Positions 50,203 through 59,620 of a stretch of DNA of 64,000 bases are shown piece by piece; positions within the stretch are counted from its first letter, which is position 1; each line of letters starts with the position of its first letter. The stretch is from Actinoplanes sp. TBRC 11911 (GTDB lineage: Bacteria; Actinomycetota; Actinomycetes; Mycobacteriales; Micromonosporaceae), in assembly GCF_012933445.1 (NCBI RefSeq), contig NZ_JABBNC010000013.1, positions 156,056 to 220,055 on the forward strand. The letters are read 5' to 3'. The position numbers were made by a program, and so were the translations under genes. Below the pieces are notes generated by a model. The model was not told where the DNA came from and did no database searches. It saw only the letters and a list, made by a program, of their open reading frames with translations.

Positions 50203-51762
50203 TCACTCTCCCCGGCGGCGCAGCCGCCGGCTCACCGCCGCCGCCAGCGGTGCCATGTCGCGCTTGTCCAACGCGTACGCCACCGCCAGGTAGACGGCCG
50301 CGACCACCACGCCGCCGAGCACCCCTTGCACGAGGGCCGCGAACACCGTCGGAGTGGCACCGGCCAGGTGACCGAGACCGTCCACCGCGAGCCAGCCGGC
50401 GAGCGCGGCGATCCCCGCGGCCACGATACCGACGGCGAGCGCGCGGCCGAGTCCCGCCAGCGCTGCGGGCCCGGCGTTGCGGCGTACCGCGAGGATCAGG
50501 AGCAGGCCGATTACGCTCATCCCGGCGGTGTTGGCGAGGCCGAGCCCGAGGACCTGATAACGGTCGTCGAGGCCGGACATCCCCAGCGCCGCCGCTGCCG
50601 CGACCAGCCAGCCGGTCGCCGTCGCCGCGGCGGCTGCCGCGGTCGCCCCGCGTGCGTACAACGCTCTCGACAGCAGTGCGAACAAGGCGTACCCGAAAAG
50701 GCCCGGGGCGAATCCGACAATTCCGGAAGAGGCTGGTTTGGCGTTGATCAGGTACGCCGTGGGGGCGGCCAGCGCGATCAAGGCGGCCACCCCGAGGCCG
50801 GCGGCGAGCGACACCGACCGGGCGGTGCTGGACAACGCGGCGTGGAAGTCCCCGTCCCGCGCCGCCGCCAGGGTCGGGTACACCGCGGTGGCTAGTGGGA
50901 CCGCCAGCACGGCCCAGGGCAGCAGGAACACGGTTTGCGCCGCGTTGTAGAGGGTCAGGCCGCTGTCCACCGCCAGCAGGATCACCACGGCCGTCATGAC
51001 CTGTTGCGAGCCGACCGTGACAGCGCCGGCCCACCCGAGGCGTACGGCCTGGCGGCCCTCGTCGCCCGGGAACCGTAACGCGGGCCGCAGCCTCAGGCGG
51101 AGTCGCCGCAGCGGGATGAGCAGGCAGAATGCGAGCACGACGACGCCGAGGGTGGTGCCCACCGACAGGATCAGCTGCCCCCCGGTCGATAAACCGGAAA
51201 AATCCGTCTTTGCCCCGTCGACCACCGCGTACGAGAGATAAGCGACCATCACCGTCACGGAGGACAGCAACGGCGCGATCACCGGCCACGCGAACCGGTG
51301 GTGCGCCTGCAGCACGCCGGTCAGCACGATCCCGATCCCGTACAGCGGCAGCTGCGGCGCGAACACCCGCAACATCTCCGCCGCGACGTCACGGTGCGCG
51401 TCCGGCACGTTCAACAGGCTGGTGATCGGCCCCGCCAGCAACCACACCAGCACGGCCAGCGGCACCAGCAGCACGAGCACCCAGGTGAGCAGCGCGGACG
51501 CGACCGCCGACACCCGTTCCTTGTCACCGCCCGCGACGTGCCCGGCGAGCAGCGGCACCACCAGGCTGGCCAGCGCGCCGCCGGCGACCAGCTCGAACAC
51601 GATGTTCGGGATGGTGTTCGCGGCGTTGTAGACGTTCGCCAGCCCGTCGTGCCCGACCGTGTGCAGGAAGACGAAGGTGCGCCCGAACCCGGCGATGCGG
51701 GAGACGACGGTCAGAACCGTGATGAGCGCCGCGGCGCCGGCGATGGTCGCCCGCTGGCTCAT
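50203..51762 (-). CDS. MurJ/MviN-family lipid flippase
   Basis: ATG at 51762 overlaps the stop of the MraY-like gene by four bases; the frame is open to 51801. The 519-residue protein has about 14 membrane segments and the MurJ N-terminus (LITVLTVVSRIAGFGRTFVF, then NVYNAANTIPNIVFELVAGG). MurJ flips lipid II; in actinobacteria the essential MurJ is elsewhere, near the origin, so this second copy may move a different undecaprenyl-linked glycan. It lacks the C-terminal pseudokinase of mycobacterial MurJ. Confidence 0.88.
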   Translation of the reverse strand: MSQRATIAGAAALITVLTVVSRIAGFGRTFVFLHTVGHDGLANVYNAANTIPNIVFELVAGGALASLVVPLLAGHVAGGDKERVSAVASALLTWVLVLLVPLAVLVWLLAGPITSLLNVPDAHRDVAAEMLRVFAPQLPLYGIGIVLTGVLQAHHRFAWPVIAPLLSSVTVMVAYLSYAVVDGAKTDFSGLSTGGQLILSVGTTLGVVVLAFCLLIPLRRLRLRLRPALRFPGDEGRQAVRLGWAGAVTVGSQQVMTAVVILLAVDSGLTLYNAAQTVFLLPWAVLAVPLATAVYPTLAAARDGDFHAALSSTARSVSLAAGLGVAALIALAAPTAYLINAKPASSGIVGFAPGLFGYALFALLSRALYARGATAAAAAATATGWLVAAAAALGMSGLDDRYQVLGLGLANTAGMSVIGLLLILAVRRNAGPAALAGLGRALAVGIVAAGIAALAGWLAVDGLGHLAGATPTVFAALVQGVLGGVVVAAVYLAVAYALDKRDMAPLAAAVSRRLRRRGE

Positions 51763-52589
51763 GCGGGCCGGCGGCCCAGCTCGTCCCACCGGCGCAGCCA
51801 CGGCGTGTCCTGGATGACCTGGGTGAAGCTGACCTTTTCGCTGGCCGCGGTCAGGGCACCGAGCGCGGCCAGCGCGGCGATCCGGCCGGCCGGTCCGCTG
51901 CGGGCGACGAGAGCGACCCCGAGCAGCGCGCCCAGCGCGTTCGCGCCGGCGTCGCCGAGCATGATCTCCTCGCCGAGGTCGTCGGCGACCAGCGCGGATG
52001 ACGCGCCGAGCGCCCCCGCCGCCAGCCCGCCGCCACGACCGGCGGTCAGCGGCACCCCGATCACGGCGCCCGCCTTGATCGCCCGGCCCGGCCGCAGGTC
52101 GAGCAGGTTGACCAGGTTGGCCATCCCGGCGATCACCCCGGCGCCGACCAGCACGTCCGCGGCGCCACGCACGCCGGAGCGGCGGCTGCCCACCAGCGCG
52201 CTCGCGACGAGCCCGGCCGCGCCGACCCCGGCGATCTTCACGAGGCCGCTGGTCACCCGGCCCTCGCGCAGCGCGCCGAGATGGCCCTTGAAGCCCTTCG
52301 CGGCCTTCTGCGAAGGCCGGTTGCCGACCACGTCGTCGTAGAGGCCGACCGCCCCGGACACGACACCCGCGGTCATCGCCGCCGCGGCCGCCCGCGCGCT
52401 CGGCGCGCCCAGCGCGGCACCGACGCTCGCGCCCGCCGCCAGGGCCGGGCCGCCGGCCAGGCTGACCGTCTTGCCGTGGAAGTTCACGCGGTCGAGACGA
52501 GCCGAATGCGGATCGCGGCGGATCCAGGTCAGAGCGGCGCGTGCGACGCCCGCTCCGGCACCGAACGCCCGGAAGACTCCTGTGGCCAT
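51759..52589 (-). CDS. MraY/WecA-like phospho-sugar transferase
   Basis: The 276-residue membrane protein has SGAVGLYDDVVGNRPSQKAA (the DD motif of the family, about 79-98), GMANLVNLLDLRPGRAIKAG (about 153-172, the NxxNxxDGxDG-like loop) and EEIMLGDAGANALGALLGV (about 207-225, the MGDxGS-like motif). These sit in the expected order for polyprenyl-phosphate phospho-HexNAc transferases, though the protein is shorter than MraY (about 360). It probably attaches a phospho-sugar to undecaprenyl phosphate. It lies 25 bases downstream of mctB. Confidence 0.82.
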   Translation of the reverse strand: MATGVFRAFGAGAGVARAALTWIRRDPHSARLDRVNFHGKTVSLAGGPALAAGASVGAALGAPSARAAAAAMTAGVVSGAVGLYDDVVGNRPSQKAAKGFKGHLGALREGRVTSGLVKIAGVGAAGLVASALVGSRRSGVRGAADVLVGAGVIAGMANLVNLLDLRPGRAIKAGAVIGVPLTAGRGGGLAAGALGASSALVADDLGEEIMLGDAGANALGALLGVALVARSGPAGRIAALAALGALTAASEKVSFTQVIQDTPWLRRWDELGRRPA

Positions 52590-52614
52590 GGCTGGGAAGT
52601 TTAGAGACCGGCCG

Positions 52615-53562
52615 CTACGGCGCGGTCTTCGGCACCATCGAGGTCGAGCCCGCAGCGAGCCCGTATTGACCGACCTTGTTCTGGATGAAGCGCTCGACGG
52701 CGGTCATCCCGGTCGCCAGCTGTCCGTTGACGGTGCTCGCGTTGTCCACCGTGGAGATGTCCTTGGAGAGGCTCGGGTCGCCGCGCACCGCGGAGATGAG
52801 GTTGCCGTCGCCGACGCCGTCGCCGGCCACCACCTCCGGCCGCTTGTTGGTGCCGGCCCCGAGGAACTGGGTGGTCAGCGTAACCGCGTTCTGGCTCTTC
52901 TTCGCCGCGTCCTTGTCGATCGCGGGCGCCCCGGAGATCACCACGGTGCCGTCCGCGAGGCCGGCCGCCTTGTCGTCGGTCGAGATGTAGCCCGCCTTCG
53001 AGTACGCCGTGAGGATCGAGGTCACGTCGGCCGGCGTCGCCTGAACCGCGCCCGGCCGCTGCAGTAACGCGAGCGCGAGCTGCGCACTGGCCGTCTCCAC
53101 CCCGTCGCTGTTCACCGGCAGCCCCTCGATCGGGACACTCGGCTCGGACGACTGCCCGGCCAGGTCGAGCAGCTCGAACGAGTTGTTCGGGTCGAGGAAC
53201 TTCTCGTTGATCGTCACCTTCGCGGTGATCGTCGCCCCGGCCAGTTTCAGCATCGAGATCACGCCATCGGCGTACACATCGGTGTCGGGCAGCGCCAGCA
53301 CGACGAGCTTCTGCCCGGTCAGCTTGCCGGCGAGAAGAGCCGGGGCGATCTCGGTAGCGAAGCCCTGGCTGCGGTTGATCTCGTCGCGGTACTGCGAGAT
53401 CTGGTCGCGCTTGTTGCTGTTGTCCTTGTTCAGCGCGACGATCTGGCTCTGGAGACTGTCCGCCACCGGTCCGTTCAGCGCCGCCGTGCCCACCACGAGG
53501 CCGATGGCGAGCGCCAGGAAGACCGCGGTGAGTGACACCACGTGGTACCGGAAATTGATCAC
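52615..53562 (-). CDS. mctB: Copper transporter / channel-like protein MctB
   Basis: The 315-residue protein begins with the family signature MINFRYHVVSLTAVFLALAI and a membrane segment, then a coiled coil (residues about 35-65), and an extracytoplasmic domain. It is the orthologue by sequence and position of Rv1698, an outer-membrane-associated protein required for copper efflux in mycobacteria; in organisms without a mycolate outer membrane its role is unclear. It sits directly downstream of steA as in mycobacteria. Confidence 0.92.
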   Translation of the reverse strand: MINFRYHVVSLTAVFLALAIGLVVGTAALNGPVADSLQSQIVALNKDNSNKRDQISQYRDEINRSQGFATEIAPALLAGKLTGQKLVVLALPDTDVYADGVISMLKLAGATITAKVTINEKFLDPNNSFELLDLAGQSSEPSVPIEGLPVNSDGVETASAQLALALLQRPGAVQATPADVTSILTAYSKAGYISTDDKAAGLADGTVVISGAPAIDKDAAKKSQNAVTLTTQFLGAGTNKRPEVVAGDGVGDGNLISAVRGDPSLSKDISTVDNASTVNGQLATGMTAVERFIQNKVGQYGLAAGSTSMVPKTAP

Positions 53563-53580
53563 GACAGGCCCCGTCGATCG

Positions 53581-54759
53581 TCAGAAAAGCTGCCCGAGCT
53601 GGAAGACAAGATTGTCCCACCACTCGGAGACCACGGTGAGGTACGCCTTACCGACCGTGGACACGGCGACGGCGGAGGCCATCGCGAACAGCGCGGACAG
53701 CACCAGCAGCAACAGCGCCGAGCCGGAGATGTTCTGCTTGTACAGCCGGCTCACGCCCTTGGCGTCGACGAGCTTTCCCCCGACCTTCAGCCGGGTGAGG
53801 AACGTCGAGGCCATGCCGCCGCGGCCCTTGTCCAGGAACTCGACCAGGTTGGCGTGCGTGCCGACCGCGACGATCAGGGTGGCGCCCTTGTCGTCGGCGA
53901 GCAGCATCGCCAGGTCCTCGCTGGTGGCGGCGGCCGGGAAGGTGAGGGCGTCGACGTCGAGCCCGGCGACCCGCTCCAGGCCGGGGGCACGGCCGTCGGG
54001 GTACGCGTGCACGACCACCTCGGCGCCGCACCGCAGCACGTCGTCGGTCACCGAGTCCATGTCGCCGATGATCATGTCGGGTGTGTACCCGGACTCGACC
54101 AGCGCGTCGGCGCCGCCGTCGACGCCGATCAGCACCGGCTTGTACTCGCGGATGTACGGCCGCAGGACGTCCAGGTCTTCCTTGTAGTCGTAGCCGCGGA
54201 CCACGATCAGCACGTGCCGGCCGGCGATACGGGTCCGCACCTCGGGCACGCCGACGCCGTCGAGCAGCAGGTCGCGTTCCTGCTTCAGGTAATCCATGGT
54301 GTTCGCGGCGAACGCCTCGAGCTGCACGGACAGGCCCTCACGCGCGTCCGCCATCGAGGTGGCCACCGAGTCGGCGTCCTGGCGTACGCCGCCGGCCACC
54401 GCCTCGCCGTCGAGCAGCACCGTGTCGTCGACGATGCTGATCGTGTCGCCCTCGTGCAGCCGCTCGAAGACCTCCTCACCGAGGTTGTCGACGAGCAGGA
54501 CGCCGTTCTTGACCAGCACCTCGGGGCCGAGGTTCGGATACCGGCCGGAGATCGACGGCTTCGCGTTGAGCACGGCCGCCACCCCGACCGCGACCAGCGC
54601 GTCGGCGGCCACCCGGTCGATGTCCACGTGGTCGATCACGGCGATGTCACCGGGGCGCAGCCGACCGGTCAGACGCTTGGTCCGACGGTCTAGGCGCGCG
54701 ACACCGGTGATCGCGTCGGGATCGACGGCGCGGACACGGCGCAAGGTGGGGATACGCAT
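53581..54759 (-). CDS. steA: SteA, cytokinetic envelope protein
   Basis: The frame is open to 54831; ATG at 54759 with AGGATG upstream is preferred, giving about 392 residues, though ATG 54768 is close. The core shows DIAVIDHVDIDRVAADALVA and SGRYPNLGPEVLVKNGVLLV, then a thiamine-pyrophosphokinase-like domain (VLIGVDGGADALVESGYTPD, MIIGDMDSVTDDVLRCGAEV), and one membrane segment near the C-terminus (ALLLLVLSALFAMASAVAVS). SteA with SteB activates peptidoglycan hydrolysis at division in corynebacteria; here mctB follows, as in that family. Confidence 0.92.
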   Translation of the reverse strand: MRIPTLRRVRAVDPDAITGVARLDRRTKRLTGRLRPGDIAVIDHVDIDRVAADALVAVGVAAVLNAKPSISGRYPNLGPEVLVKNGVLLVDNLGEEVFERLHEGDTISIVDDTVLLDGEAVAGGVRQDADSVATSMADAREGLSVQLEAFAANTMDYLKQERDLLLDGVGVPEVRTRIAGRHVLIVVRGYDYKEDLDVLRPYIREYKPVLIGVDGGADALVESGYTPDMIIGDMDSVTDDVLRCGAEVVVHAYPDGRAPGLERVAGLDVDALTFPAAATSEDLAMLLADDKGATLIVAVGTHANLVEFLDKGRGGMASTFLTRLKVGGKLVDAKGVSRLYKQNISGSALLLLVLSALFAMASAVAVSTVGKAYLTVVSEWWDNLVFQLGQLF

Positions 54760-54841
54760 CAACGTCATCCTGACACGCCGACGCACGCGCCTCACGCGCG
54801 ACATGCGCATTCTCCCCAACAAACGGGGCAAACCACGCAGG

Positions 54842-56563
54842 TCAACCCCTCTTTTCCCGGCCGGCCACGGCCAGCAACTCCTCCGCGTGCGCGATCCCCA
54901 GGTCGGAATCGGGCAGCCCGGCCAGCATGCGGGACAGCTCCCGCGCCCGCTCGGTCTCCTCCACGATCCGCACGCCGCTGGTGGTGATCGCGCCGCCGGT
55001 GTCCTTCTGGACCACGAGATGGCGGTCGGCGAACGCGGCGACCTGCGGCAGGTGGGTCACCACCAGCACCTGGTGCGTGCGGGCCAGCCGGGCCAGCCGG
55101 CGGCCGATCTCGACCGCGGCCTGGCCGCCCACGCCGGCGTCCACCTCGTCGAAGACCAGGGTGGGCGGGCCACCCGCCCCGGCGAAGACCACCTCGATCG
55201 CGAGCATCACCCGGGACAGCTCACCGCCGGACGCACCCTTCTGCAGCGGCAGCGACGGCGCGCCCGGGTGCGCGACCAGGCGCAGCTCGACCTCGTCGGC
55301 GCCGTCCGGCCCGAGACCGTCGTCGGCGGTGCGCGGCACCACCGCGACCTCGACGGTGGCGTGCGGCATCGCGAGGCCCGCCAGCTCGACGCTGACCGCC
55401 TCGGAGAACCGGCCGGCGGCCTCGACCCGGGCCGCGGTGAGCCGCGCGGCCAGCTCGCCGACCTGCGTGGCCAGCCGCTGCCGTTCCTTGTCGAGCTCGT
55501 CGAGCAGCTCGTCGGACGAGTCCAGCGCGGCCAGCCTGGTCTGCGCGTTCTCCGCCCAGGCGATCACGCCCTCGACGTCGTCAGCGTATTTCCGGGTGAG
55601 CGTGCGCAGCTCGGCCCGCCGCTCGTAGATCTGCTCCAGCCGGGCCGGGTCGGCGTCCAGCGAGCTCAGATACGTGCTCAGCTCGGCGGAGACGTCGGCG
55701 ACCAGGGTGGCCGCCTCCTCGACGCGGGCGGCCAGCTCGCCCAGCGCCGGATCCACCGCGGCCTGCGCCTCCAGCGTGCGGCGGGCGGTGCCGAGCAGCT
55801 GCGTCGCGTCCGGCGTCTCGTCGGTGACCTCCACCCCGGCGGCGAGGGCCTGCGCGGCCAGCGACGCGGCCACCCGCAGCCCCTCGGCATGCTCCAGCCG
55901 CTGCACCTCGGCGCGCAGGTCGTCGTCCTCACCGGGCTGCGGGTCGACGCGGGTGATCTCGTCGAGACCCAGTTTCAGCAGGTCGGCCTCTTGCGAACGG
56001 GCCCGCGCGTTACGCCGGCGGTCGGCCAGATCGTCGACCACGGCACGCCATCGCCCGTACGCCTCGCGGTATGTCTCCAGCAGCTTCTCGTGCTCCGGGC
56101 CGGCGAACCGGTCAAGAGCGCCGCGCTGCTCGGCCGGGCGCAGCAGCCGCAACTGGTCGGACTGCCCGTGCACGGCGAGGACCTGCTCGCCCACCTCGGC
56201 CAGCATCGCCACCGGCATGCTGCGGCCGCCCACGTGCGCGCGGGACCGGCCCTCGATCGTCACGGTGCGGCTGAGCAGCACCGAACCGTCCTCGTCCACC
56301 TCGGCGCCGGCCTCGGTGATGCGGGCGTGCACCGCCCCGGCCAGCCGGCCGGTCAGCCGCAGCCGGCCCTCCACCACCGCACGGCCCGGGTCGGCACGCA
56401 CCCGGCCGGCGTCGGCCCGGCCGCCGAACAGCAGCCCGAGACCCGTCACCACCATGGTCTTTCCGGCACCGGTCTCACCGGTGATGACGTTCATGCCCGA
56501 CGTCAGCCTCAACGTGGTGTCATCGATGACGCCGAGCCCGGTGATGCGCAACTCCTCCAGCAC
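54842..56563 (-). CDS. recN: DNA repair protein RecN
   Basis: GTG at 56563 (VLEELRITGLGVIDDTTLRL) is taken as the start by homology, giving about 573 residues. Walker A is GETGAGKTMVVTGLGLLFGG (about 29-48); a central coiled coil spans about 160-360; the ABC signature is GASGGELSRVMLAIEVVFAG (about 462) and Walker B LVFDEVDAGVGGQAAVEIG (about 489). RecN is an SMC-like ATPase for double-strand-break repair. It lies between nadK and steA. Confidence 0.96.
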   Translation of the reverse strand: MLEELRITGLGVIDDTTLRLTSGMNVITGETGAGKTMVVTGLGLLFGGRADAGRVRADPGRAVVEGRLRLTGRLAGAVHARITEAGAEVDEDGSVLLSRTVTIEGRSRAHVGGRSMPVAMLAEVGEQVLAVHGQSDQLRLLRPAEQRGALDRFAGPEHEKLLETYREAYGRWRAVVDDLADRRRNARARSQEADLLKLGLDEITRVDPQPGEDDDLRAEVQRLEHAEGLRVAASLAAQALAAGVEVTDETPDATQLLGTARRTLEAQAAVDPALGELAARVEEAATLVADVSAELSTYLSSLDADPARLEQIYERRAELRTLTRKYADDVEGVIAWAENAQTRLAALDSSDELLDELDKERQRLATQVGELAARLTAARVEAAGRFSEAVSVELAGLAMPHATVEVAVVPRTADDGLGPDGADEVELRLVAHPGAPSLPLQKGASGGELSRVMLAIEVVFAGAGGPPTLVFDEVDAGVGGQAAVEIGRRLARLARTHQVLVVTHLPQVAAFADRHLVVQKDTGGAITTSGVRIVEETERARELSRMLAGLPDSDLGIAHAEELLAVAGREKRG

Positions 56564-56606
56564 ACGGCGAACAGTATCGGTACCCACCGACAATCGCCCA
56601 GCGCGA

Positions 56607-57494
56607 TCATCGTCGATTGCCGCGCCACCCCTCCACCGGAAGCGCGAACTTGGCCACCAGAACATCGGTGAACGGCCGCGGCGTGAGCCGGACGAGGCGT
56701 ACCGGAAGATCCCCCCGCTCGACCGTGACCTTCGCCCCCGGCGGCAGGTCCCACGTGCGGCGGCCGTCGCAGCACATCACCGCGAACGACGTGTACGGGT
56801 CGACGGTCAGCGTGAACGACGACGACGGCCCGGTCACCAGCGGCTTCGAGAACAGGGCGTGCGCGCTGATCGGCACCAGCAGCAGCGCCTCCACCTCGGG
56901 CCACACCACCGGTCCCCCGGCCGAGAACGCGTACGCCGTCGAGCCCGTCGGTGTAGCGCACACCACACCGTCGGCCCCGTAGCGGGCCAGCGGCCGGCCG
57001 TCCACATCGACGAGCAGCTCGAGCATCTGCGCCCGCTGCCCCTTCTCGACGCTCACCTCGTTGAGCGCCCACGACTGCGCGATGAGCCGTCCGTCGTACT
57101 CCGCCCGGACGTCCAGCGTCATCCGTTCGTCCACCTTGTACGAACCGTCGACGATGTCCTTGACCGCCTGGTCGATGTGCTCGCTCTCGGCCTCGGCCAG
57201 GAAGCCGACCTTGCCGAGGTTGATGCCGAGCAACGGCGCCTTCACCGGACGGGCCAGCTCGGCCGCGCGCAGGAACGTGCCGTCCCCGCCCAGCGCCAGC
57301 ACGATCTCGACGCCGTCCGCCGCGTGCGGGCCGTCGACCCGGGCCACCTCGGGCGGCAGCTCGAGATCCGCGCCCTCCTCGGCGATCACGCGCACCTCGA
57401 ACCCGGCCGCCACCAGATCCCGCGCGACGTCCCGGGCGTGCTGCGTGCTCTGCCGGCGCCCGGTGTGCGTGACCAGCAGGGCCGAGCGCGTCAT
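56607..57494 (-). CDS. nadK: NAD kinase
   Basis: The 295-residue protein carries the GGDGT motif (VLALGGDGTFLRAAELARPV, about 66-85), the NE/D motif (QSWALNEVSVEKGQRAQMLE) and the conserved CATPTGSTAYAFSAGGPVVW (about 179-198). It phosphorylates NAD to NADP. Its start overlaps the tlyA stop by four bases; the tlyA-nadK-recN order is conserved in actinobacteria. Confidence 0.97.
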   Translation of the reverse strand: MTRSALLVTHTGRRQSTQHARDVARDLVAAGFEVRVIAEEGADLELPPEVARVDGPHAADGVEIVLALGGDGTFLRAAELARPVKAPLLGINLGKVGFLAEAESEHIDQAVKDIVDGSYKVDERMTLDVRAEYDGRLIAQSWALNEVSVEKGQRAQMLELLVDVDGRPLARYGADGVVCATPTGSTAYAFSAGGPVVWPEVEALLLVPISAHALFSKPLVTGPSSSFTLTVDPYTSFAVMCCDGRRTWDLPPGAKVTVERGDLPVRLVRLTPRPFTDVLVAKFALPVEGWRGNRR

Positions 57495-58345
57495 CTGTCC
57501 TCCAAGGCTTTCGGCTGGTCTTCCGGCTCGCCAGAAGCTACCCGCGTACCCGGTCCGGCGGCGACCACTCGCTCGACCTCGTCACGATCGGCGGCCTCGG
57601 CGTCCCGCCGGAACCAGACGAAGAACTCCACGTTGCCGCTCGGACCCGGCAGCGGGCTCGCGGTGACCCCGGCCACCCCCAGACCCAGCGTGGCACCGGC
57701 GGCGGCGACGTCCAGCACGGCCTCGGCGCGCAACCGCCAGTCCCGCACCACGCCGCCCGATCCGACCCGCTCCTTGCCGACCTCGAACTGCGGTTTCACC
57801 ATCAGCGCGAGATCACCGTCGGGCGCGGTGCAGGCGGCGAGCGCGGGCAGCACCAGACGCAGCGAGATGAACGACAGGTCGGCCACGGTGAGATCGACGG
57901 TCCCGCCGATGACGTCCGGCGTGAGCGTACGCACGTTGGTGCGCTCCAGCACGACCACGCGATCGTCGGTGCGGATCGGCCACGCGAGCTGCCCGTAGCC
58001 GACGTCGACCGCGACCACCTGGGCGGCGCCCGCACGCAGCAGCACGTCGGTGAAGCCGCCGGTGGAGGCGCCCGCGTCCAGGCAGCGCCGTCCCGCGACG
58101 GGCAGTTCCGGGAAGGCCGCCAGCGCCCCGGCCAGCTTGTGCCCGCCCCGCGACACGTACTCGGTGGCCGGATCCGCGCCGGTGACCAGCACCGGATCGG
58201 CCGGGTCGATCATCGCGGCGACCTTACGGGCCACGATTCCCTTCACCTGGACGCGACCGGCCTCGACCAGCGACGCGGCCTGTTCGCGGGACCGGGCGAG
58301 CTTGCGCCTGACCAGCTCGGCATCAAGGCGCGCACGACGAGCCAT
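57491..58345 (-). CDS. tlyA: TlyA, rRNA 2'-O-methyltransferase
   Basis: The 284-residue protein has an S4 RNA-binding domain (ARLDAELVRRKLARSREQAA, residues 5-24) and an FtsJ-type methyltransferase domain with RCLDAGASTGGFTDVLLRAG (about 86-105), VDVGYGQLAW (about 113) and LTVADLSFISLRLVLPALAA. TlyA methylates the 2'-OH of cytidines in 16S and 23S rRNA, which makes ribosomes sensitive to capreomycin. It is about 30 bases downstream of the proline-rich small ORF. Confidence 0.95.
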   Translation of the reverse strand: MARRARLDAELVRRKLARSREQAASLVEAGRVQVKGIVARKVAAMIDPADPVLVTGADPATEYVSRGGHKLAGALAAFPELPVAGRRCLDAGASTGGFTDVLLRAGAAQVVAVDVGYGQLAWPIRTDDRVVVLERTNVRTLTPDVIGGTVDLTVADLSFISLRLVLPALAACTAPDGDLALMVKPQFEVGKERVGSGGVVRDWRLRAEAVLDVAAAGATLGLGVAGVTASPLPGPSGNVEFFVWFRRDAEAADRDEVERVVAAGPGTRVASGEPEDQPKALEDR

Positions 58346-58374
58346 GAAACGTCAAATCCTCTTCCCGTACGGCG

Positions 58375-58719
58375 TCACCGATCGATCCCGGCCAACGTCT
58401 CCTGAAGCACCTGATGCGCGGCCTCGTACTCGGCGATCTGCTCGCCGGGCGCGAGCCGCGCGGCGTTCGCCAGCGACTGCAGCACCGCGTCGACCGCCGG
58501 ATGCCCCGTCCCGTCCGCCGGCTCGTCTCCCACGTGAACCGGGGCGGGTTCCGGGGTGCCTCCGGCGCTTTCCGCGACCGGCCGCCGCGCTCCACCACCG
58601 GCGGGCGGCCGCGCTCCACCACCGGCGGGCGGCTGCGGGCCCGCGCCGAGCGGCGGCTGCGGGCGGAATCCGCCCGGCGGGGGGCCCGGGCGCGGGCCTT
58701 GCTGCTGCGGGAACGTCAT
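58375..58719 (-). CDS. Small protein with Pro/Gly-rich N-terminus (Rv1693-like)
   Basis: The 114 residues split into a low-complexity first half (FPQQQGPRPGPPPGGFRPQ and repeated PPAGGGAR units) and a compact helical second half (AVDAVLQSLANAARLAPGEQ, IAEYEAAHQVLQETLAGID). The second half matches in size and position the small protein encoded between tlyA and the HAD phosphatase in mycobacteria. Function is unknown. ATG overlaps the preceding stop (ATGA). Confidence 0.75.
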   Translation of the reverse strand: MTFPQQQGPRPGPPPGGFRPQPPLGAGPQPPAGGGARPPAGGGARRPVAESAGGTPEPAPVHVGDEPADGTGHPAVDAVLQSLANAARLAPGEQIAEYEAAHQVLQETLAGIDR

Positions 58720-59516
58720 GCGGTCTCCTCCGGCCTGCCCGGCTCGGCCTTCTTGGCCGGCGCCTTCTTAGCGGCGGTCTTCTTCGCCGGCGGTAACGCT
58801 GTCCCGGCGGCGGCGTCGCGGACGGCCGCGGTCGGGGCCTCGGCCGTTCCCGCCGGGACGCCGCCGGTGGTTGCCTCGGCCGTGCCGGGCGCCGCCTTCG
58901 CGACCGCCTTCTTCGCGACCGCCTTCTTGGCGGCCTTCTTCGCCGGTCCTAGGAACGCCGCCTTGGCGACGGTCTTGCCGGTCGCCTTGGGCGCCGCCTT
59001 CTTGGCCGGTGCCGCCGCGGTGGCCGACGTGGCGGACGCGGGCGGGGTTGCCGACTTGGCCGGCGCCGCCGAGGTGGCCGCCGAGGGCATCGCGTTCGGG
59101 GTGGCCTTCTTCGCCACCTTCTTCGCGGCGAGCTTGCGCGGCAGCGGCGCCGGCTGGTCGAGCCGGGTGCCGCCGGTGCCCGGCTGGCCGGACTCGTCGT
59201 CGATCGCGAGCCGATCCTTGGCCTCGCGCAGCTGACGCTCCAGATCCCGGACCCGGGCGTTCAGCTCGTCGACCTCCTGGACCGTCGCGAGGCCGACCAC
59301 GCCCAGGGCACGGTCCACCTCGTGCCGGACGATGTTGGTCAGTGCCTCGCGGTTGGCCGTCCCCGCCGACGTCAGGTCGTCGACCAGGCCCTGCAGCTGC
59401 GCCGCCGTGGCCCCGCCCCGGCTGGCGAGATCACCGACGACCTTCTGAGCGCGCTTGCGCGGCGCCTCGGTCAGACCGAGCGCCATCTCCAGATACGCCC
59501 GCCATGCGTCCGCCAT
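58716..59516 (-). CDS. Protein with phasin-like N-terminus and histone-H1-like Lys/Ala tail
   Basis: ATG at 59516 has GAGAGGAGCGG upstream; an in-frame ATG at 59549 is less likely. In 266 residues, the first about 115 are helical (AWRAYLEMALGLTEAPRKRA, then VQEVDELNARVRDLERQLRE as a coiled coil), resembling the regulatory helical proteins of polyhydroxyalkanoate granules. The rest is low-complexity, with many AAKK and AKKA units (AKKAAKKAVAKKAVAKAAPG) like eukaryotic H1 tails and mycobacterial HupB. It may bind nucleic acid. It is in operon with the Rv1693-like gene and tlyA. Confidence 0.7.
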   Translation of the reverse strand: MADAWRAYLEMALGLTEAPRKRAQKVVGDLASRGGATAAQLQGLVDDLTSAGTANREALTNIVRHEVDRALGVVGLATVQEVDELNARVRDLERQLREAKDRLAIDDESGQPGTGGTRLDQPAPLPRKLAAKKVAKKATPNAMPSAATSAAPAKSATPPASATSATAAAPAKKAAPKATGKTVAKAAFLGPAKKAAKKAVAKKAVAKAAPGTAEATTGGVPAGTAEAPTAAVRDAAAGTALPPAKKTAAKKAPAKKAEPGRPEETA

Positions 59517-59620
59517 GTTCCGCTCCTCTCGCGGCTTGTCGTGTGCCACGCTACCGGGCGGTTCCCGGGAGTCCGTACGGTACGGTGCGATACGCGGGCG
59601 GGTGTCGTGAAGGGGTTGTG

